Assembly: GCA_037951105.1 (NCBI GenBank)
Contig: JBAMJV010001409.1
Span: 1 to 64,000 of the forward strand
Length of the DNA stretch: 64,000 bases
From: Echinarachnius parma
Taxonomy: Eukaryota; Echinodermata; Echinoidea; Clypeasteroida; Echinarachniidae
Direction of reading: 5' to 3'
Made by a program: the position numbers and the translations under genes. Positions 34,381-45,469 of the stretch are shown here, in pieces; positions within the stretch are counted from its first letter, which is position 1; every line of letters begins with the position of its first letter. Below the pieces are notes generated by a model. It saw nothing but the letters and a program-made list of their open reading frames with translations. It searched no databases and had not been told where the DNA came from.

Positions 34381-34920
34381 TATACAGGGTGGCCCAAAAA
34401 AAAAACGGAACGGGGCACTTCCCAAAATATAGTAACAAGTGTATTATGTCCATCGGATAGAGTGTTATTTCAAATGAACAACGATACCAAGAACAGTCAA
34501 TTTGGTCGTGTATTTTTTGTTTTAGGGCGCTGTGAGTGACTCCATGTCAGGTTCTCTTTTTTGTCAATTTGTATTGAGCCAGCGCTTGATGAATCGCACG
34601 AACCGCAGTTCATAGCGTTCAGCATCGCGCAGTATTGTTAGTGTGCACTCAGCCGTGTGCCGAGAGAATGGACATGGTCGCTGAATGGTATTACGGGCAA
34701 GGAGTGCGGTTAAACTGGCATTGACTAGGTCGAAATCGACATAAATCGGCACCTGACATGGTCTCACTCACTGCGTCCATTAACAAAAACGACTTGACCC
34801 AAATTACTGTTCTTGGTATCGTTTTTCATTGAAAAGGACACCCTATCCGATGAACATAAACATTGTGGTATTATATTTTGGGAAGTGCCCCGTTCCGTTT
34901 TTTGGGGGCCACCCTGTATA
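34381..34920. mobile_element. Tc1/mariner-like MITE with long TIRs
   Basis: The ends TATACAGGGTGGCCC and GGGCCACCCTGTATA are inverted and similarity between the arms continues for about 180 bases (both contain CGGAACGGGGCACTTCCC). TA at both ends fits a TA target. Total 540 bp. The short centre has no recognisable transposase. A half copy is at 22240-22416. Confidence 0.85.
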
Positions 34921-34970
34921 AGACCCGCTAGAGTTCCAAGTGTGTTTGGACAATGAAATTCTATATCCCT

Positions 34971-35440
34971 TTAAAGCATAATACCAGTTTGGGAAAGTAG
35001 CCGAAAACATCTTTATTGACCAATATTGTTGAATAAGTTTTAAAAAAGGGCTTTTGTGGTAAATTCCGAACCTATAGCATCCTTAAATACAGAAATATCG
35101 GAAGAAATCCAATAGCCGCCCGTGAAATTTATAAATCCACCGCCCGTTCGCACCTATCCGCGCCGCTAGCGCTAGGCTGGAGATATCGACAAGCCGGGGA
35201 CAAGCCCGTAGTAGAGCACGAGGTCATTTGCACGTAGCGTATGCGCGATTACGCGTTGGCGGTACGATTTACAGGAAATCAGTTTGATTAATTTTGCAAA
35301 TATTAGTACGCGGTTTCCTGGCCAAATGTATATAATTCCATATTAGTAAACCTATAATCTTTCACATGGTTGCTAATAAGAGCATTCATTTCATTTTTGG
35401 GGAGTGGGGCGTTTCCCACTACTGGCATTCACCAGTTCAT
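34971..35440. mobile_element. TTAA MITE family 2, copy 2
   Basis: It starts TTAAAGCATAATACCAGTTT, shares GGGAAAGTAGCCGAAAAC, the CCGAACCTA block and the GCGCGATTACGCGTTGGCG block with its relatives, and ends near GGCGTTTCCCACTACTGG. The right terminal TTAA is not clear. No coding region. Confidence 0.7.
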
Positions 35441-36623
35441 AATTAGGTGATTATTTTCTTGTACTTCAGTAATTTTGTTGAGTTATGAACATTGTCTTTT
35501 TTTAATCTTTCCTTTTGTATTTTTCTTGATATCTCCTAATTGTCATGTTACTTGTATTTTCCTTGTAATTTCAAATAAATGTACAATTTTTAAACAAATG
35601 AAGGGGGTAATCCTACAGTGTACGCTGACATCAATCTTCAACTGTGTTGGTATCTTCTTTGGATAATTTGTTTTCGTTATTTTGACATTGATTTGTATAA
35701 CTTTTAATATTCTGTGTCCCTTTATTATTATGATGTTAAGGGCTCTGCATCATGAATGCAGTAAACATGCCAGTGAAACGTGTGTTACTAATTTGACCAG
35801 CCATGTTTTTGACAGGTATCAAACAATATCCCGGGTAAACTTTTTTCTAGTTTCTAACGAGATTTCACTTTAAGACACACATAACAGAGGCGCTTCAATA
35901 TATAATTCAAAATATGAAGAAGAAAATCGGCGCATATAATCCCGAAGAGAGAACAAATATATATAACTAACAATAATTAACCTTCAGAAATACTTTGAAA
36001 AAAAACACTGCAAATCTCGTTTTTACCTCGCGCATCGCGCTCGCGCGCAAAAAGTTTGTCATCAAGATTATGATTAATTCCCATTGCAAGTTGTATTTCG
36101 GTTACCAGAACTGCAATTTCAAAATGAGCAATGGGCACACTTTCATTGCATGATTGTATAGTGGATTTAAACTATAATCATGTCAGCACTTTCATAATAT
36201 TATAACTTCACTCTTCATGCACAGTCAAGCTGTTGATGTCACATCACCGTTACATGTACATCCACCATCGACCCAGCATAGCCCCCCCCCCCCCCCCCCC
36301 CCGGTAAGGTGCCACTCGTCAATGCAAAATGTCATCACTCTCTCAAACTAACACAAAGCACACAAACAACAATCAGTGACGGCAAACATATATACAAAAA
36401 GATAAATGCAAGACACGGTTCTGAAGCATGATAGTTTTGCGCAACGTGATGTGAATTAAATGTAGCAAATTCATAATTAGCTTGTTTTAATACAGAGACC
36501 ATTAAGCATTTATATACATAAATTATTATTTATTATTATTATTATTTATATAACTCTTTACTTTTCATATGCGCTTAATTATTTTAAGCACTTGCGCTAT
36601 AATGATTACAATATTTACAAATA
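35441..36623. other. Intergenic; poly-C and (TTA)n tracts
   Basis: No gene is seen. A poly-C run of about 21 bases lies at 36282-36302 and a (TTA)n microsatellite at 36522-36550. Confidence 0.55.
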
Positions 36624-37312
36624 TTAAGGCCAAGTCCCATACTGACGATTTTCACAGCGACTCGCAACGACTCACAACGGCTTACAAGAACGAATCGACT
36701 CGATTTAGCCACGGTTTAACAACGAATTTGGAAGAATTGTATGGCGACTCAATTTCAATTTCAATTTATTTCCCCTTTAAAACTCAGAACGTAAAATTCA
36801 GAACGTAAAGACTCAGAACGAATATTGGTTCTTCGTCGTTGTTCAACGAGTCAGATCGTCCTTCTTTTGTCTTTAACCATCGCGGTAGAAAATCGTGGCA
36901 GAAAAAAAAGTTGGTGTCCCATAGTGGCGATTTTTACGGCGACTCGCAATGGATTATCATTTGTGGAGAAAATCGCTCGTTTTTCAAACCGTTGCGCATC
37001 GCGAAGAACGCCATGACTCGTGTTAGCACAACAATAGTTTTGAACCAGTTCAAAACTGTCGCCATGCCGCAGCGATTTTCTCACATTCTTTTTATGGAAC
37101 AATCGGACAGTGCACAATATGAACAATCGGACTTGTTTGAGTCAGTTAAAAAACAAGCTCTTCGTATAATAAACCACACACTTGTCATTCACTGAAGTTC
37201 TTGGTTTCTTGATATTAGAAACATTGTTTGAACGTAGAAAGAATATGTGTTTACTACTATTTAAATAATTGCACAACCCTGATTATAAATTAAATTACTT
37301 TCTTCCAGAGCG

Positions 37313-38445
37313 TACACTCTTAAAAATGCGTGGTCGGATTTTGCGTGGTCATTATGATTTGACCACGTTTCGTGGTTGTTTAGTTCGTTAAGCCTTCGTC
37401 CGTTTCCTAATTAACCAGAACAAACGGGGTCAATGCGACCACGCAAAAACTGGTCAATATGATTTGACCACGTTTTGTGGTTGTTTAGTTCGTTAAGCTA
37501 TGGCTCTGGTACACGTACGTACGCGTACACGCGTACGGTACGCGTACGGTGTTGGTACTTGGTACAATCTTCGGAGTCGAATCATGGAGTCGTTTACCCA
37601 CAGAGTGTGGGAGAACATATCCAGAAGTTCAAAGGTAGAGTGAATCTTTCCGTTTTTTGTTTATGACTATTTAGGAAAGTAATCATCAGTATTGTTCTCC
37701 TCTTACATTTCTTTTAATGTCGTTTAAGATTGCGTGTATATTCCTTGATTTTGCAGCTTTGATTCTACGCTAGAGATCTGTATGAGATTAACTGTAATCA
37801 GCACCGCTTCGCACGCACGGCGCCTGGGTACGGTTAGGTTAGTATGCTTATGAGATATGAACTTTGTATGTGTACAGTGCATGTTATGATGTAGGCTAGA
37901 CCTAGACCTTCCTAGAATCGTACTAGCCTACATCATTACATGCACTGTACACATACAAAGTTCATATCTCATACAGACCTCTAGCGTAGAATCAAAGCTG
38001 CAAAATCAAGGAATATACACGCAATCTTAAACAACATTAAAATAAATGTAAGAGAATACTGATGATTACTTTCCTAAATTAATAGACATAATTGTCATAA
38101 ACAAAAAACAGAAATATTCATTCTACCTTTGAACTTTGAACCATGTTGTGATGTTTGGACTGCCCTTAAGAAATGACCACGTTGCTTGGTCGGAATAAAT
38201 GACCAAGTTCGACGGGGTTATCAAAAATGCGGGGTTAAAATTCGCGGGTTAAAAACTATGCGGGGTTATAATTTGACCACATTTGGGGTCGAAAATGTAA
38301 CCACGCTACGTGGTTATTTTGGCTGACCACGCACGGCGGGGTCGATGTGACCCCGCACGGGGTTTGTGCATAGTTTATCCCGCATGCGGGGTCATTTGTA
38401 AACACGTTTGGGGTTATTTTTGACCCCGCATTTTTAAGAGTGTAC
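37313..38445. mobile_element. Inner TIR element with GCGTGGTC repeats
   Basis: The inverted ends are TACACTCTTAAAAATGCG and CGCATTTTTAAGAGTGTA. A block with GATTTGACCACGTTTCGTGG and TTGTTTAGTTCGTTAAG is present twice in tandem (37347-37391 and 37452-37497), and many GTGGTC/GACCAC and GGGGTC/GACCCC words follow on the right. Inserted into the element 36624-39140. Non-coding. Confidence 0.75.
37626..38136. repeat. Long hairpin inside the inner element
   Basis: The left arm (37626-37785, then 37849-37900) is matched in reverse by the right arm (about 37918-38136). Shared segments include CATGCACTGTACACATACAA, GAATCAAAGCTGCAAAATCA and AAGGAATATACACGCAATCT. A 63-base insertion (about 37786-37848) is present only in the left arm. 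Divergence between the arms is a few percent. Confidence 0.75.
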
Positions 38446-39140
38446 ATTCCGGATATTGCATATAATTTGTGTAGTGCACAAATATGCCCACGCAGATGCA
38501 GAACAAACCGCTGCAAACATAGCTTTATCCCATGGTGTTTGTGTAATCTTCAGTAATAATGTCTGTTTGATAAATGTTGATATATATTTGTACAAATATT
38601 AAATTGTATGCTCTTAAGTTCCCTCTCTCGCTCATATTATAATGAAGTAGTATGATGATAGTTATCGATGCATATTCTCTTTTGTATTGATAACTTGTAA
38701 AAGCATATGTCAAACGATTGGTTATGTGTCGGTTCGTATTGGTTCGTTCTGATTCGTGTTGATTTGTTCTTATTCGTTGTAGTAAGTTCGTCATAAAAAT
38801 CGCAACAAATTGGAATATGGTAGAACGGAAAGCGGCGATCTTCACAACGAAGCGAACCGAGTCGCAGCGAATTGCAACGATATGGAGCGACTTGACACGA
38901 ATATGCAACGGCATATACAACGATTTTGGTGAAAATTGTTGTGGCGTGGCGATTGTTTTGAACAGTTGGAGACGGCGATTTCGGCTCCGCTTTCACGATT
39001 TTCTTCACGATGCGCATCGGTTTTTGGAGAAGAACCGATACGATGTAATACGATGCAACACGACCTAAGCGATTTTCTCGACGAATGTCAAATCGCTGCG
39101 AGTCGCCGTGAAAATCGTCAGTATGGGACTGGGCCTTTAC

Positions 39141-41062
39141 TTGAGGGTTTGTTTTCCTCTGTGTTTTTCATTAGTTGTATGGGAAACTAAATTTGTACAA
39201 TCATCCATAAAAAACAGGTAACTCCAATTCTAAATTGTTAGACAGAATATACACACTACAAAAGTGTATTATATGTATAGTGTACGTTTCCGTCGAATAT
39301 AATGACATTGTTTTTATTATATTACTTCCTTTGTTATGTCCTATATAAATGTTACAATGAACACTGTTTTATATTGAGTACAAACAGTCATAATCGTACC
39401 TCAGCAGCGTATTATTCTGATAATCCAAATGTAATTGAGATAAACGCATAATTCACGAACATACACTCAAAGATTCTAGTAATTGTGTTAGCATGTAGCA
39501 AAAGGTGATTAATGGATGGTAAAATGTTTTAGTTTTGTGATTGTATATGTCCACCGTGTATTATGTGAAAGTTTAACGTTAAATGGCCAAATATAAAGCG
39601 AAAATGCTATCGTGATATTCCTTAACTCATTGCACTGACTTTGTACACAGTATAGGAGAACCTCTAGATTTCTAATTCAATGTAGTGGATTTGGGACAAT
39701 GTTACTTTATCCCTTTAATACAATCAAATATCTAACCATGGTTTACGATTCATGCTTCTAATTTTTATTCTAGACAAAGATGTCCAGAAATATATCTGAG
39801 CCTCTTTTATATCAACTCCGGAATAAGTCAATCAAGCTCACGACTGACAGACTGATAGATAATTAACTTAATTGTAGGAAGGACCTGTTGAATCAAAATC
39901 GTCAAAAAGGACATATATTTTCAATCAAAATAACGTAAATAATGTTTATGTATGGTATAATATTAAACAACAAGAGTGCAACTTGAGTACTACGATTGTG
40001 AATTGCATTACGTAACATTAATAAGCAAGGTATTGAAGCGTAAAGACGTATAGTTTACGTGTTATATGCTAATTATATACAGACATGTGTGTTATCAGGT
40101 AATGATACGAATTACTCACTTGTATCCCAGTTATTCTTCGATTCAATAAGTAAAGCCACACCTTTAACGTTTACAAAGTAACAATCCATTATTCAAAAAT
40201 CGAGCATTCCAGAATTTTCGGTCAAGGAAATCAAGCAAATTAAACCAGTTACTGTTCTAAGCAAAAATCACTTACGCCATCCACCATGTGTTTACATAAT
40301 TGTTTGCATGAAGTGATATCATTCCTCGTCCGTGCGCGGCTTCAACAGCAGCTCTGCATGGTCAGACTAATAAAACAAAATCACCAAGGCATGCCTATGT
40401 AAACCGAGATTTTCAAAATCAATCTCATATTACAATGATTTTATTGGGGTTTTTTCAACTACTATACTCAACTATTTCTAGCCAAAAATCATTGGAGGAT
40501 TTACACGGAAATCAAGACCAAATAACCAAAGTTTGACCTTTTGTTTTAATTACGAAAAACGCTTTACCATATACACTAATCACAACAATCCCTCTTGCAA
40601 AGGCTTCTGGTATTTATGATCAATTCGTGTCTTTGGGAGCTCCATGTCAGATGAAATAAGAGTAACTTTAGACAAAAAAAAAACAATGACCGAGATCACT
40701 GCCCAGGGAATCATGGTGGACTCACGCTGTCTGCAGTGAAATCTTACCTTTCTCTATATAATCACCAGTCGCAGGTGAAAACACACTCTACATGGTCATG
40801 ACTAATGTCGCCAAAAAAATTAAATGAGAGATTGTATCCGGGTAATGACTGGTATTATTATAATCGTAACTGCCTTATAAACCAGTACCTCAACATGAAT
40901 TTATGTCACTGTCCCGGATCTGGATCTGGATCTGTCTTAAACTGATGTCTTGTAATGCTGAGTAGGGACTTCGTTTTGGAGGACAAACATCAGTTGGATT
41001 ATGATATTTTTCAATGCGTCCGACCATGTATTTAAAGTCATACCTGTAAAGTGTCCAAATCC
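39141..41062. other. Intergenic, AT-rich, no gene
   Basis: Nothing coding is seen. A TTTATCCCTTTAA end at about 39705-39717 suggests a remnant TTAA MITE. Confidence 0.5.
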
Positions 41063-41117
41063 ATGAAAATTACTTGGAGCTTCCTCGTTTCTCTTCTACC
41101 GTGTTGTTTAGCTTATG
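41063..41117 (+). CDS. Candidate signal-peptide exon
   Basis: ATG at 41063 opens MKITWSFLVSLLPCCLAY, a typical signal peptide: a basic residue, then a leucine-rich core, then small residues. After 55 bases it meets a strong donor (TTATG/GTAAGAG) in phase 1. A phase-1 intron right after the signal peptide is the usual layout in Ig-type and other secreted or receptor genes. TATTTAAAG lies about 30 bases upstream. The exon points right, towards the minus-strand receptor genes, and I could not find its partner exons. Confidence 0.45.
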
Positions 41118-41597
41118 GTAAGAGAAGAATAAAATAGGGTTTGATTTTTTCAAATGTTCCTTTAGTATGAAGAGAATTATCATTGAAAATCATTATTTGA
41201 AAAGCGTTAATCAACGCAATTGAAAAAAAGTACAATTGTTGTAGCTAAACGCGTCCGCATTGCAGCACGCGTGGGAACATTCCGGAGATTGACTTGAACT
41301 TTGAACCCAGCGAGCACAAATTCCATGAATTCTGTACTACGTCTGTAATCATACACGGGTGCGAATATCTCAAACGGCTGATTATTACTGTGACAAATGT
41401 ATGGCAGACCATCAGTATTCGGTGATAAAATATGAACTCAATATTCGTTTTTTTCACTAGGTAAACAGTGTTCGTTTTCTTTCAAACTTTCACAAATCTT
41501 TCAATTGTATTTTACAATAATATTGATATAGGATTGAAGTCTCAAATGTCATTTTGTGCAATATCTGACACTTTACAGGTATCACTTTAACATCTTT

Positions 41598-42016
41598 TTA
41601 CTCCCTATCAAACTGCGGATTCAGCACCTCATAGTCAGACGAGTCAAAGAACTCTTCCAGATAAAGATGGCCCGGATCTCTGCGTGGGACTACGCCCGAT
41701 GGCACTCCCCCTCTTGTTCCTCCGCTTGCGTCGAATGCATCATTCCCATGCTCTAGAGAAGCAGGAGTCGCCGTTGAAAACACGGTTGGCCGCCCGTCGT
41801 CAGCACAGGCATCATGATGACCTTTTGGAGCAGGGACCTCACCTTGATAGCGACGGCGGGGACTACGCTCGTTACCTGCTGACATCGCTTCGCTATTCTC
41901 TCTGGAAGGAGGAGATGCGACAAGGCGCGAGTCGTTGGTGTCATGATCAGGTGTGTACTCAGAAGGAGCGCGGATGTCTGAAGACCTTGGCATACCTGAG
42001 GTTTCGTTGTTTCCGC
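41598..42016 (-). CDS. Receptor gene 1, distal tail exon (YLEEFFDSSDYEVL)
   Basis: The frame is open from a good acceptor (CTCTCTTTGCAG before 42016, read on the minus strand) to a stop at 41598. It contains AGGNNETSGMPRSSDIRAPS, an Asp/Ser/Pro-rich middle and the end RRDPGHLYLEEFFDSSDYEV. The final block is conserved in gene 3 (GHLYLEEFFDSSDYELL) and, decayed, in genes 2 and 4. The acceptor phase (two bases completing a codon) agrees with acceptor-like sites in genes 2 and 4. It is therefore probably an alternative or additional cytoplasmic tail spliced to the upstream gene. The donor is not identified. Confidence 0.6.
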
Positions 42017-42237
42017 CTGCAAAGAGAGCTGCTGCTTTGCTCCCACTCGAAAACGTACGACATGAGTGCTAAATATCGGTCATCAGAGAATTCGGAAACT
42101 GTTAAGCGTAGAAGAGCATTTAACATTTCACCGTCACTTAATCCATCGCCTTCATGACCGTACAATATTCGTGAAAATGACATACTGACATTTGATTGAC
42201 ATTGTATCATGTAAACATTGTTTCTTTAAAGAGTCCA

Positions 42238-43698
42238 TTAATTTGAATATTGAGCATCTATTGGCAAAAGCCCAATGCAAGCTGTGTCCTTTCCCATGGT
42301 TGGTCTGAGCTCATCGTAGTCAGAATCGTTGATATTTCCATAAGAGAAAGTGGACAGGTTCTTCTTGACATTTCCATGTTGCTTATTCGTTTTCTTCTCT
42401 GGCTTGGCATACAGGGCACTCAAGATATCATCATCGTCAGTATGGCACTCTACTGATATTTCATCGACGGTTGAAATCGGTAGGTTATGCGAAATCTCAT
42501 GACGTGTGGTCAAAAGGCCGGTGACTTCATTACGTTTGTAATCATCTACCGTGCTGTACGTGTTCTCATTCTGTAGACCTCCACTGTCAGCACCAAGTGT
42601 GGCAACATCAACTCCAACTGAACTCATTTGTCCATTAACCTGGCCAATCTGAGAGTGTTTTCCAGGTGCAATGGATGCTAGATTAAAGCTGGCCCCGCTT
42701 TCTTCATAAGGCGAGCAGTCATCTAATTGCGAGTGTCCCATGTCAGAAGTGCCTAGGCACGGTCTTGGGGGCAAATCTGGGGCCTGGTGGTCAGGTGACC
42801 TTGACAAATTTACTCGAGCTTCATTCCCACGATTATCTCCCGACTGATCATTGGTTGCAGAAAGAACGTTGGTGCTTGGAAAAGATGTATGTGTCAGCTG
42901 TTGTGCCATGGCGGTTATTACATTGATGTTGTCTGTTGTATTTGATCGTGTTAGGGCAACTGAAAGGTCCTGATGGTTGATGTTTAGTCTTTCATTTTTT
43001 CTACGGACTAAAACAATGCACAACATCGCCACAGATAAAATCAAGATAGTGATTATAAAAGCTATGTCCCTGGTATTCATTGTTTCTATATCATTACTCC
43101 CGGCCGATAGAGTAACCGTACATGTTTTTCTTGAAGACTGAGGTGGTACGGTAGTCGATGACAGGTCGGAAATGGTAGGAGCAGTAAGTATTGTTACGTC
43201 GGTCTTATGTCCTGTAGTTTGAGAAACACTTGCCGGTGTTTTAGAGGACACGTTGTTACTAGCTGTGCTATTTGGCACGTTTTGGCTTGTAGTCTCTGGT
43301 CCTGTAAGATTTAACGCGAGGTGTATGTCAATAGGATCGAAAGAAATGTAGTATTCAGCGTAATCAGCTTTTTGCAGAGGAGCTTTGATATTTAAGGAGA
43401 AACATCTCAGCCCACAAAGTTCAAATGTCAAATGTTTATCTTCTATCACCGCTGAACACCATGTGTAACACGAACTCGGATTGCAGCCTAGTTGGGAAAC
43501 ACATTTCCCTATAGTTCCGTCGTCAGATCGAGTAAAATTGATTCCATCGGATGCCTTCAAGTATGTATCCATCATACACTGTACACTGACAACAGTTCCG
43601 TTCGTTTCAAGTTCAGGATGTCTCTTGCAAACAAACGAAAACGTCAAACATGGCTGAGTCACGAGAAACAGTGACAATAGTGCCAACAATACACCCAT
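42238..43698 (-). CDS. Receptor gene 1 (type A): Ig-like 8-Cys type I membrane protein
   Basis: This is an intact frame of 486 residues. A signal peptide (1-21) precedes a compact ectodomain with cysteines at 24, 41, 66, 72, 77, 81, 95 and 99. VSVQC resembles an Ig B strand, and FSLNIKAPLQKADYAEYY resembles Ig E-F strands, but the F-strand cysteine is absent. A Ser/Thr-rich stalk (134-205) and a membrane helix (211-231, followed by RRK) come next. The cytoplasmic tail has PDLPPR at 307-312 (PxxPxR, an SH3 ligand) and tyrosines at Y331 (YEES), Y381 (YSTV), Y430 (YAKP, the YxxP class), Y453 (YGNI) and Y461 (YDEL). Several N-glycosylation sites are in the ectodomain. It is not assigned to a named family. 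An adhesion or immune signalling role is inferred from the design. Genes 2-4 are paralogues on the same strand. Confidence 0.8.
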   Translation of the reverse strand: MGVLLALLSLFLVTQPCLTFSFVCKRHPELETNGTVVSVQCMMDTYLKASDGINFTRSDDGTIGKCVSQLGCNPSSCYTWCSAVIEDKHLTFELCGLRCFSLNIKAPLQKADYAEYYISFDPIDIHLALNLTGPETTSQNVPNSTASNNVSSKTPASVSQTTGHKTDVTILTAPTISDLSSTTVPPQSSRKTCTVTLSAGSNDIETMNTRDIAFIITILILSVAMLCIVLVRRKNERLNINHQDLSVALTRSNTTDNINVITAMAQQLTHTSFPSTNVLSATNDQSGDNRGNEARVNLSRSPDHQAPDLPPRPCLGTSDMGHSQLDDCSPYEESGASFNLASIAPGKHSQIGQVNGQMSSVGVDVATLGADSGGLQNENTYSTVDDYKRNEVTGLLTTRHEISHNLPISTVDEISVECHTDDDDILSALYAKPEKKTNKQHGNVKKNLSTFSYGNINDSDYDELRPTMGKDTACIGLLPIDAQYSN

Positions 43699-44552
43699 CT
43701 TGCATCTAACCCTAGGTCGCTTCTTTCCTTGAACTTGATGTAAAATTTGTCGGAGTAGACTATAACCATCAGCGCGGAGGTATCAATAGCGTACTTGCTT
43801 AGCTTTGTGGGCGACTGTAAAAGAGACGAATGGGGAAGTGCAAAAATAATTATTAAAAAGTATGTATATAAGCTTATTGCTGGGACAGGTTTGTTATGTA
43901 GAAGTAAACGTATGGTTTCCTCTTTAGAACGTAAGTCAACGAATCTACTTCAGTCCGTGATTCATTTGTTTCACTTTCATTGACTTGAAAACAACAATAG
44001 TGTGTGACCGTTTTTAAGTATCTCCCTTTTTAATGTATATTTTTTTCAAATTGGCACTTAAACTTTGTGATGATTTAATGTGACTGATGGGCTTCATCTT
44101 CAAAGAGGTTTTTTACATTTCGGTTTCGGACTTTAAGAGTCATGGACGTGAACTTGTTGCGAAAGCCTTGTTCAAAAGTGTGTATTTCTAAAAACATGTA
44201 ATTTAAAAAATACATTATAAAGTACTGCTATGTGTTTTCTTAAATTTTCATTAATCTTTATTTGACCTGTCCATACGGAGACAGACATAATTTTTTTTTC
44301 CGCTACAATTCACAGACATGTAATGTAAATATTATCATGATTGTGAAGATATTCCAATCTTAAATACAATTACTGACCAAATATTATCATGGCATTAGTT
44401 CTGACCACTAGTTTGACCTTAACTACAGCTTGGTTTTGAAATATGAAACCCCAGCTGCTCAGTCACAGTTGTGGTGCACTCGAGCAAGTACAACAATCAG
44501 CGGCTCGCATTGCCCTATGTGACAACAGAAGAAAATCATCAACTTCAGTCCT
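43699..44552. other. 5' flank of receptor gene 1
   Basis: No gene is seen. Short blocks such as GTGTGACCGTTTTTAAGTAT at about 44001-44021 recur upstream of gene 2 (54670-54684), so the flanks are duplicated along with the genes. Confidence 0.5.
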
Positions 44553-44599
44553 GGGCCCCGTTGCAGAAAGAGATACAATCGATTGTAAGTTGTGATTAA

Positions 44600-44813
44600 T
44601 CGTTGAACCCCCGTAAGTGATGTCTTTTTGCTAAGGGGGGTTTGAACCAATGACGATGCGGAGCGTCGTCCACGAGCCGCGAAGCGGCGATTTTGTTGTT
44701 GCCATTTTGACCCCCCGTAAGTGATGTTTTCCACATCACAAATTTAACTTGGCAGCCCAAGGGGAGGGGTTTAAACCCCCTAAACCCCCCCCCCCCCCGT
44801 AGATCCGCCACTG
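44600..44813. mobile_element. Dispersed element with GTAAGTGATGTTTTCC and GTAGATCCGCCACTG
   Basis: ACCCCCGTAAGTGATG occurs twice (about 44609 and 44714) and the unit ends CCCCGTAGATCCGCCACTG. It is related to 9250-9362. Long C run at 44788-44799. Non-coding. Confidence 0.6.
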
Positions 44814-45469
44814 CGAAGGAGCGAAGCGACTGAGCGGGGGGTGGGGTGGGAGGGGGGTGTCCCCCCTCTCACGGTAGGGAGCTTTTGCATCTGGTCCATA
44901 CATGTACCTGGAAAGGAAATTCTGACTTGACGACATTTAGTATAATGTGCGTTGTCCGGGGGGGGGGGGGGGGGGGGGGAGAGAAGGGGTACTAAGATTA
45001 TAGTCGGACGGGGTTGTGCGGCTGAGACATCCCAACCCTTACCCACATCCAAGGGTCCTTTTGCTGTAAATAGGTACTCATGTGTATGGATTTTTTTTGA
45101 AAAATGGACCCATGTCTAAGGATTTTTTGTGAAAAATGGACCCATGTCTGATGATTTCGAACTTTAAATATTACTTTTTTTAGCTGTAATATAATACAAT
45201 GGCCAATCATTTTGCATTTTTTGGATACATTTTTGTATTATTAGTGAACTGTACCATACTACAGGGGCAGCGCCAGGGTATTTTCCTAGGGAGGGCGAAA
45301 GTGTAAACAATTGAGGGTGCGAAGCGACCGAGTGGGGGGACGGCAATTTTTACACTAGAATGGAGCTATCTAGTGCATATCGGAGGTGAAATTCTCAATT
45401 TTTCAAATGATTGAAAACAGTGAATAGTCTTCAATTATGATGCGGTAATTTGCATAAATATTAATAATG

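Larger units (their letters stand above)
36624..39140. mobile_element. Outer TIR element hosting nested insertions
   Basis: The left end from 36626 reads AAGGCCAAGTCCCATACTGA and continues GATTTTCACAGCGACTCGCA. The right end up to 39139 is its inverse, so the terminal repeats match over at least 50 bases. A further copy of the terminal block occurs internally at about 36915-37020 (GTGTCCCATAGTGGCGATTT). The interior is occupied by a second element, 37313-38445. No transposase seen. Confidence 0.75.

Noticed and set aside
34564-34767. 67-residue frame in the centre of the CAGGGTGGCCC MITE
   Set aside because: Tempting as a transposase remnant but I could see no motif to support it.
41684-42157. 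157-residue plus-strand frame
   Set aside because: It is antisense to the distal tail exon of receptor gene 1, whose frame is conserved in gene 3.
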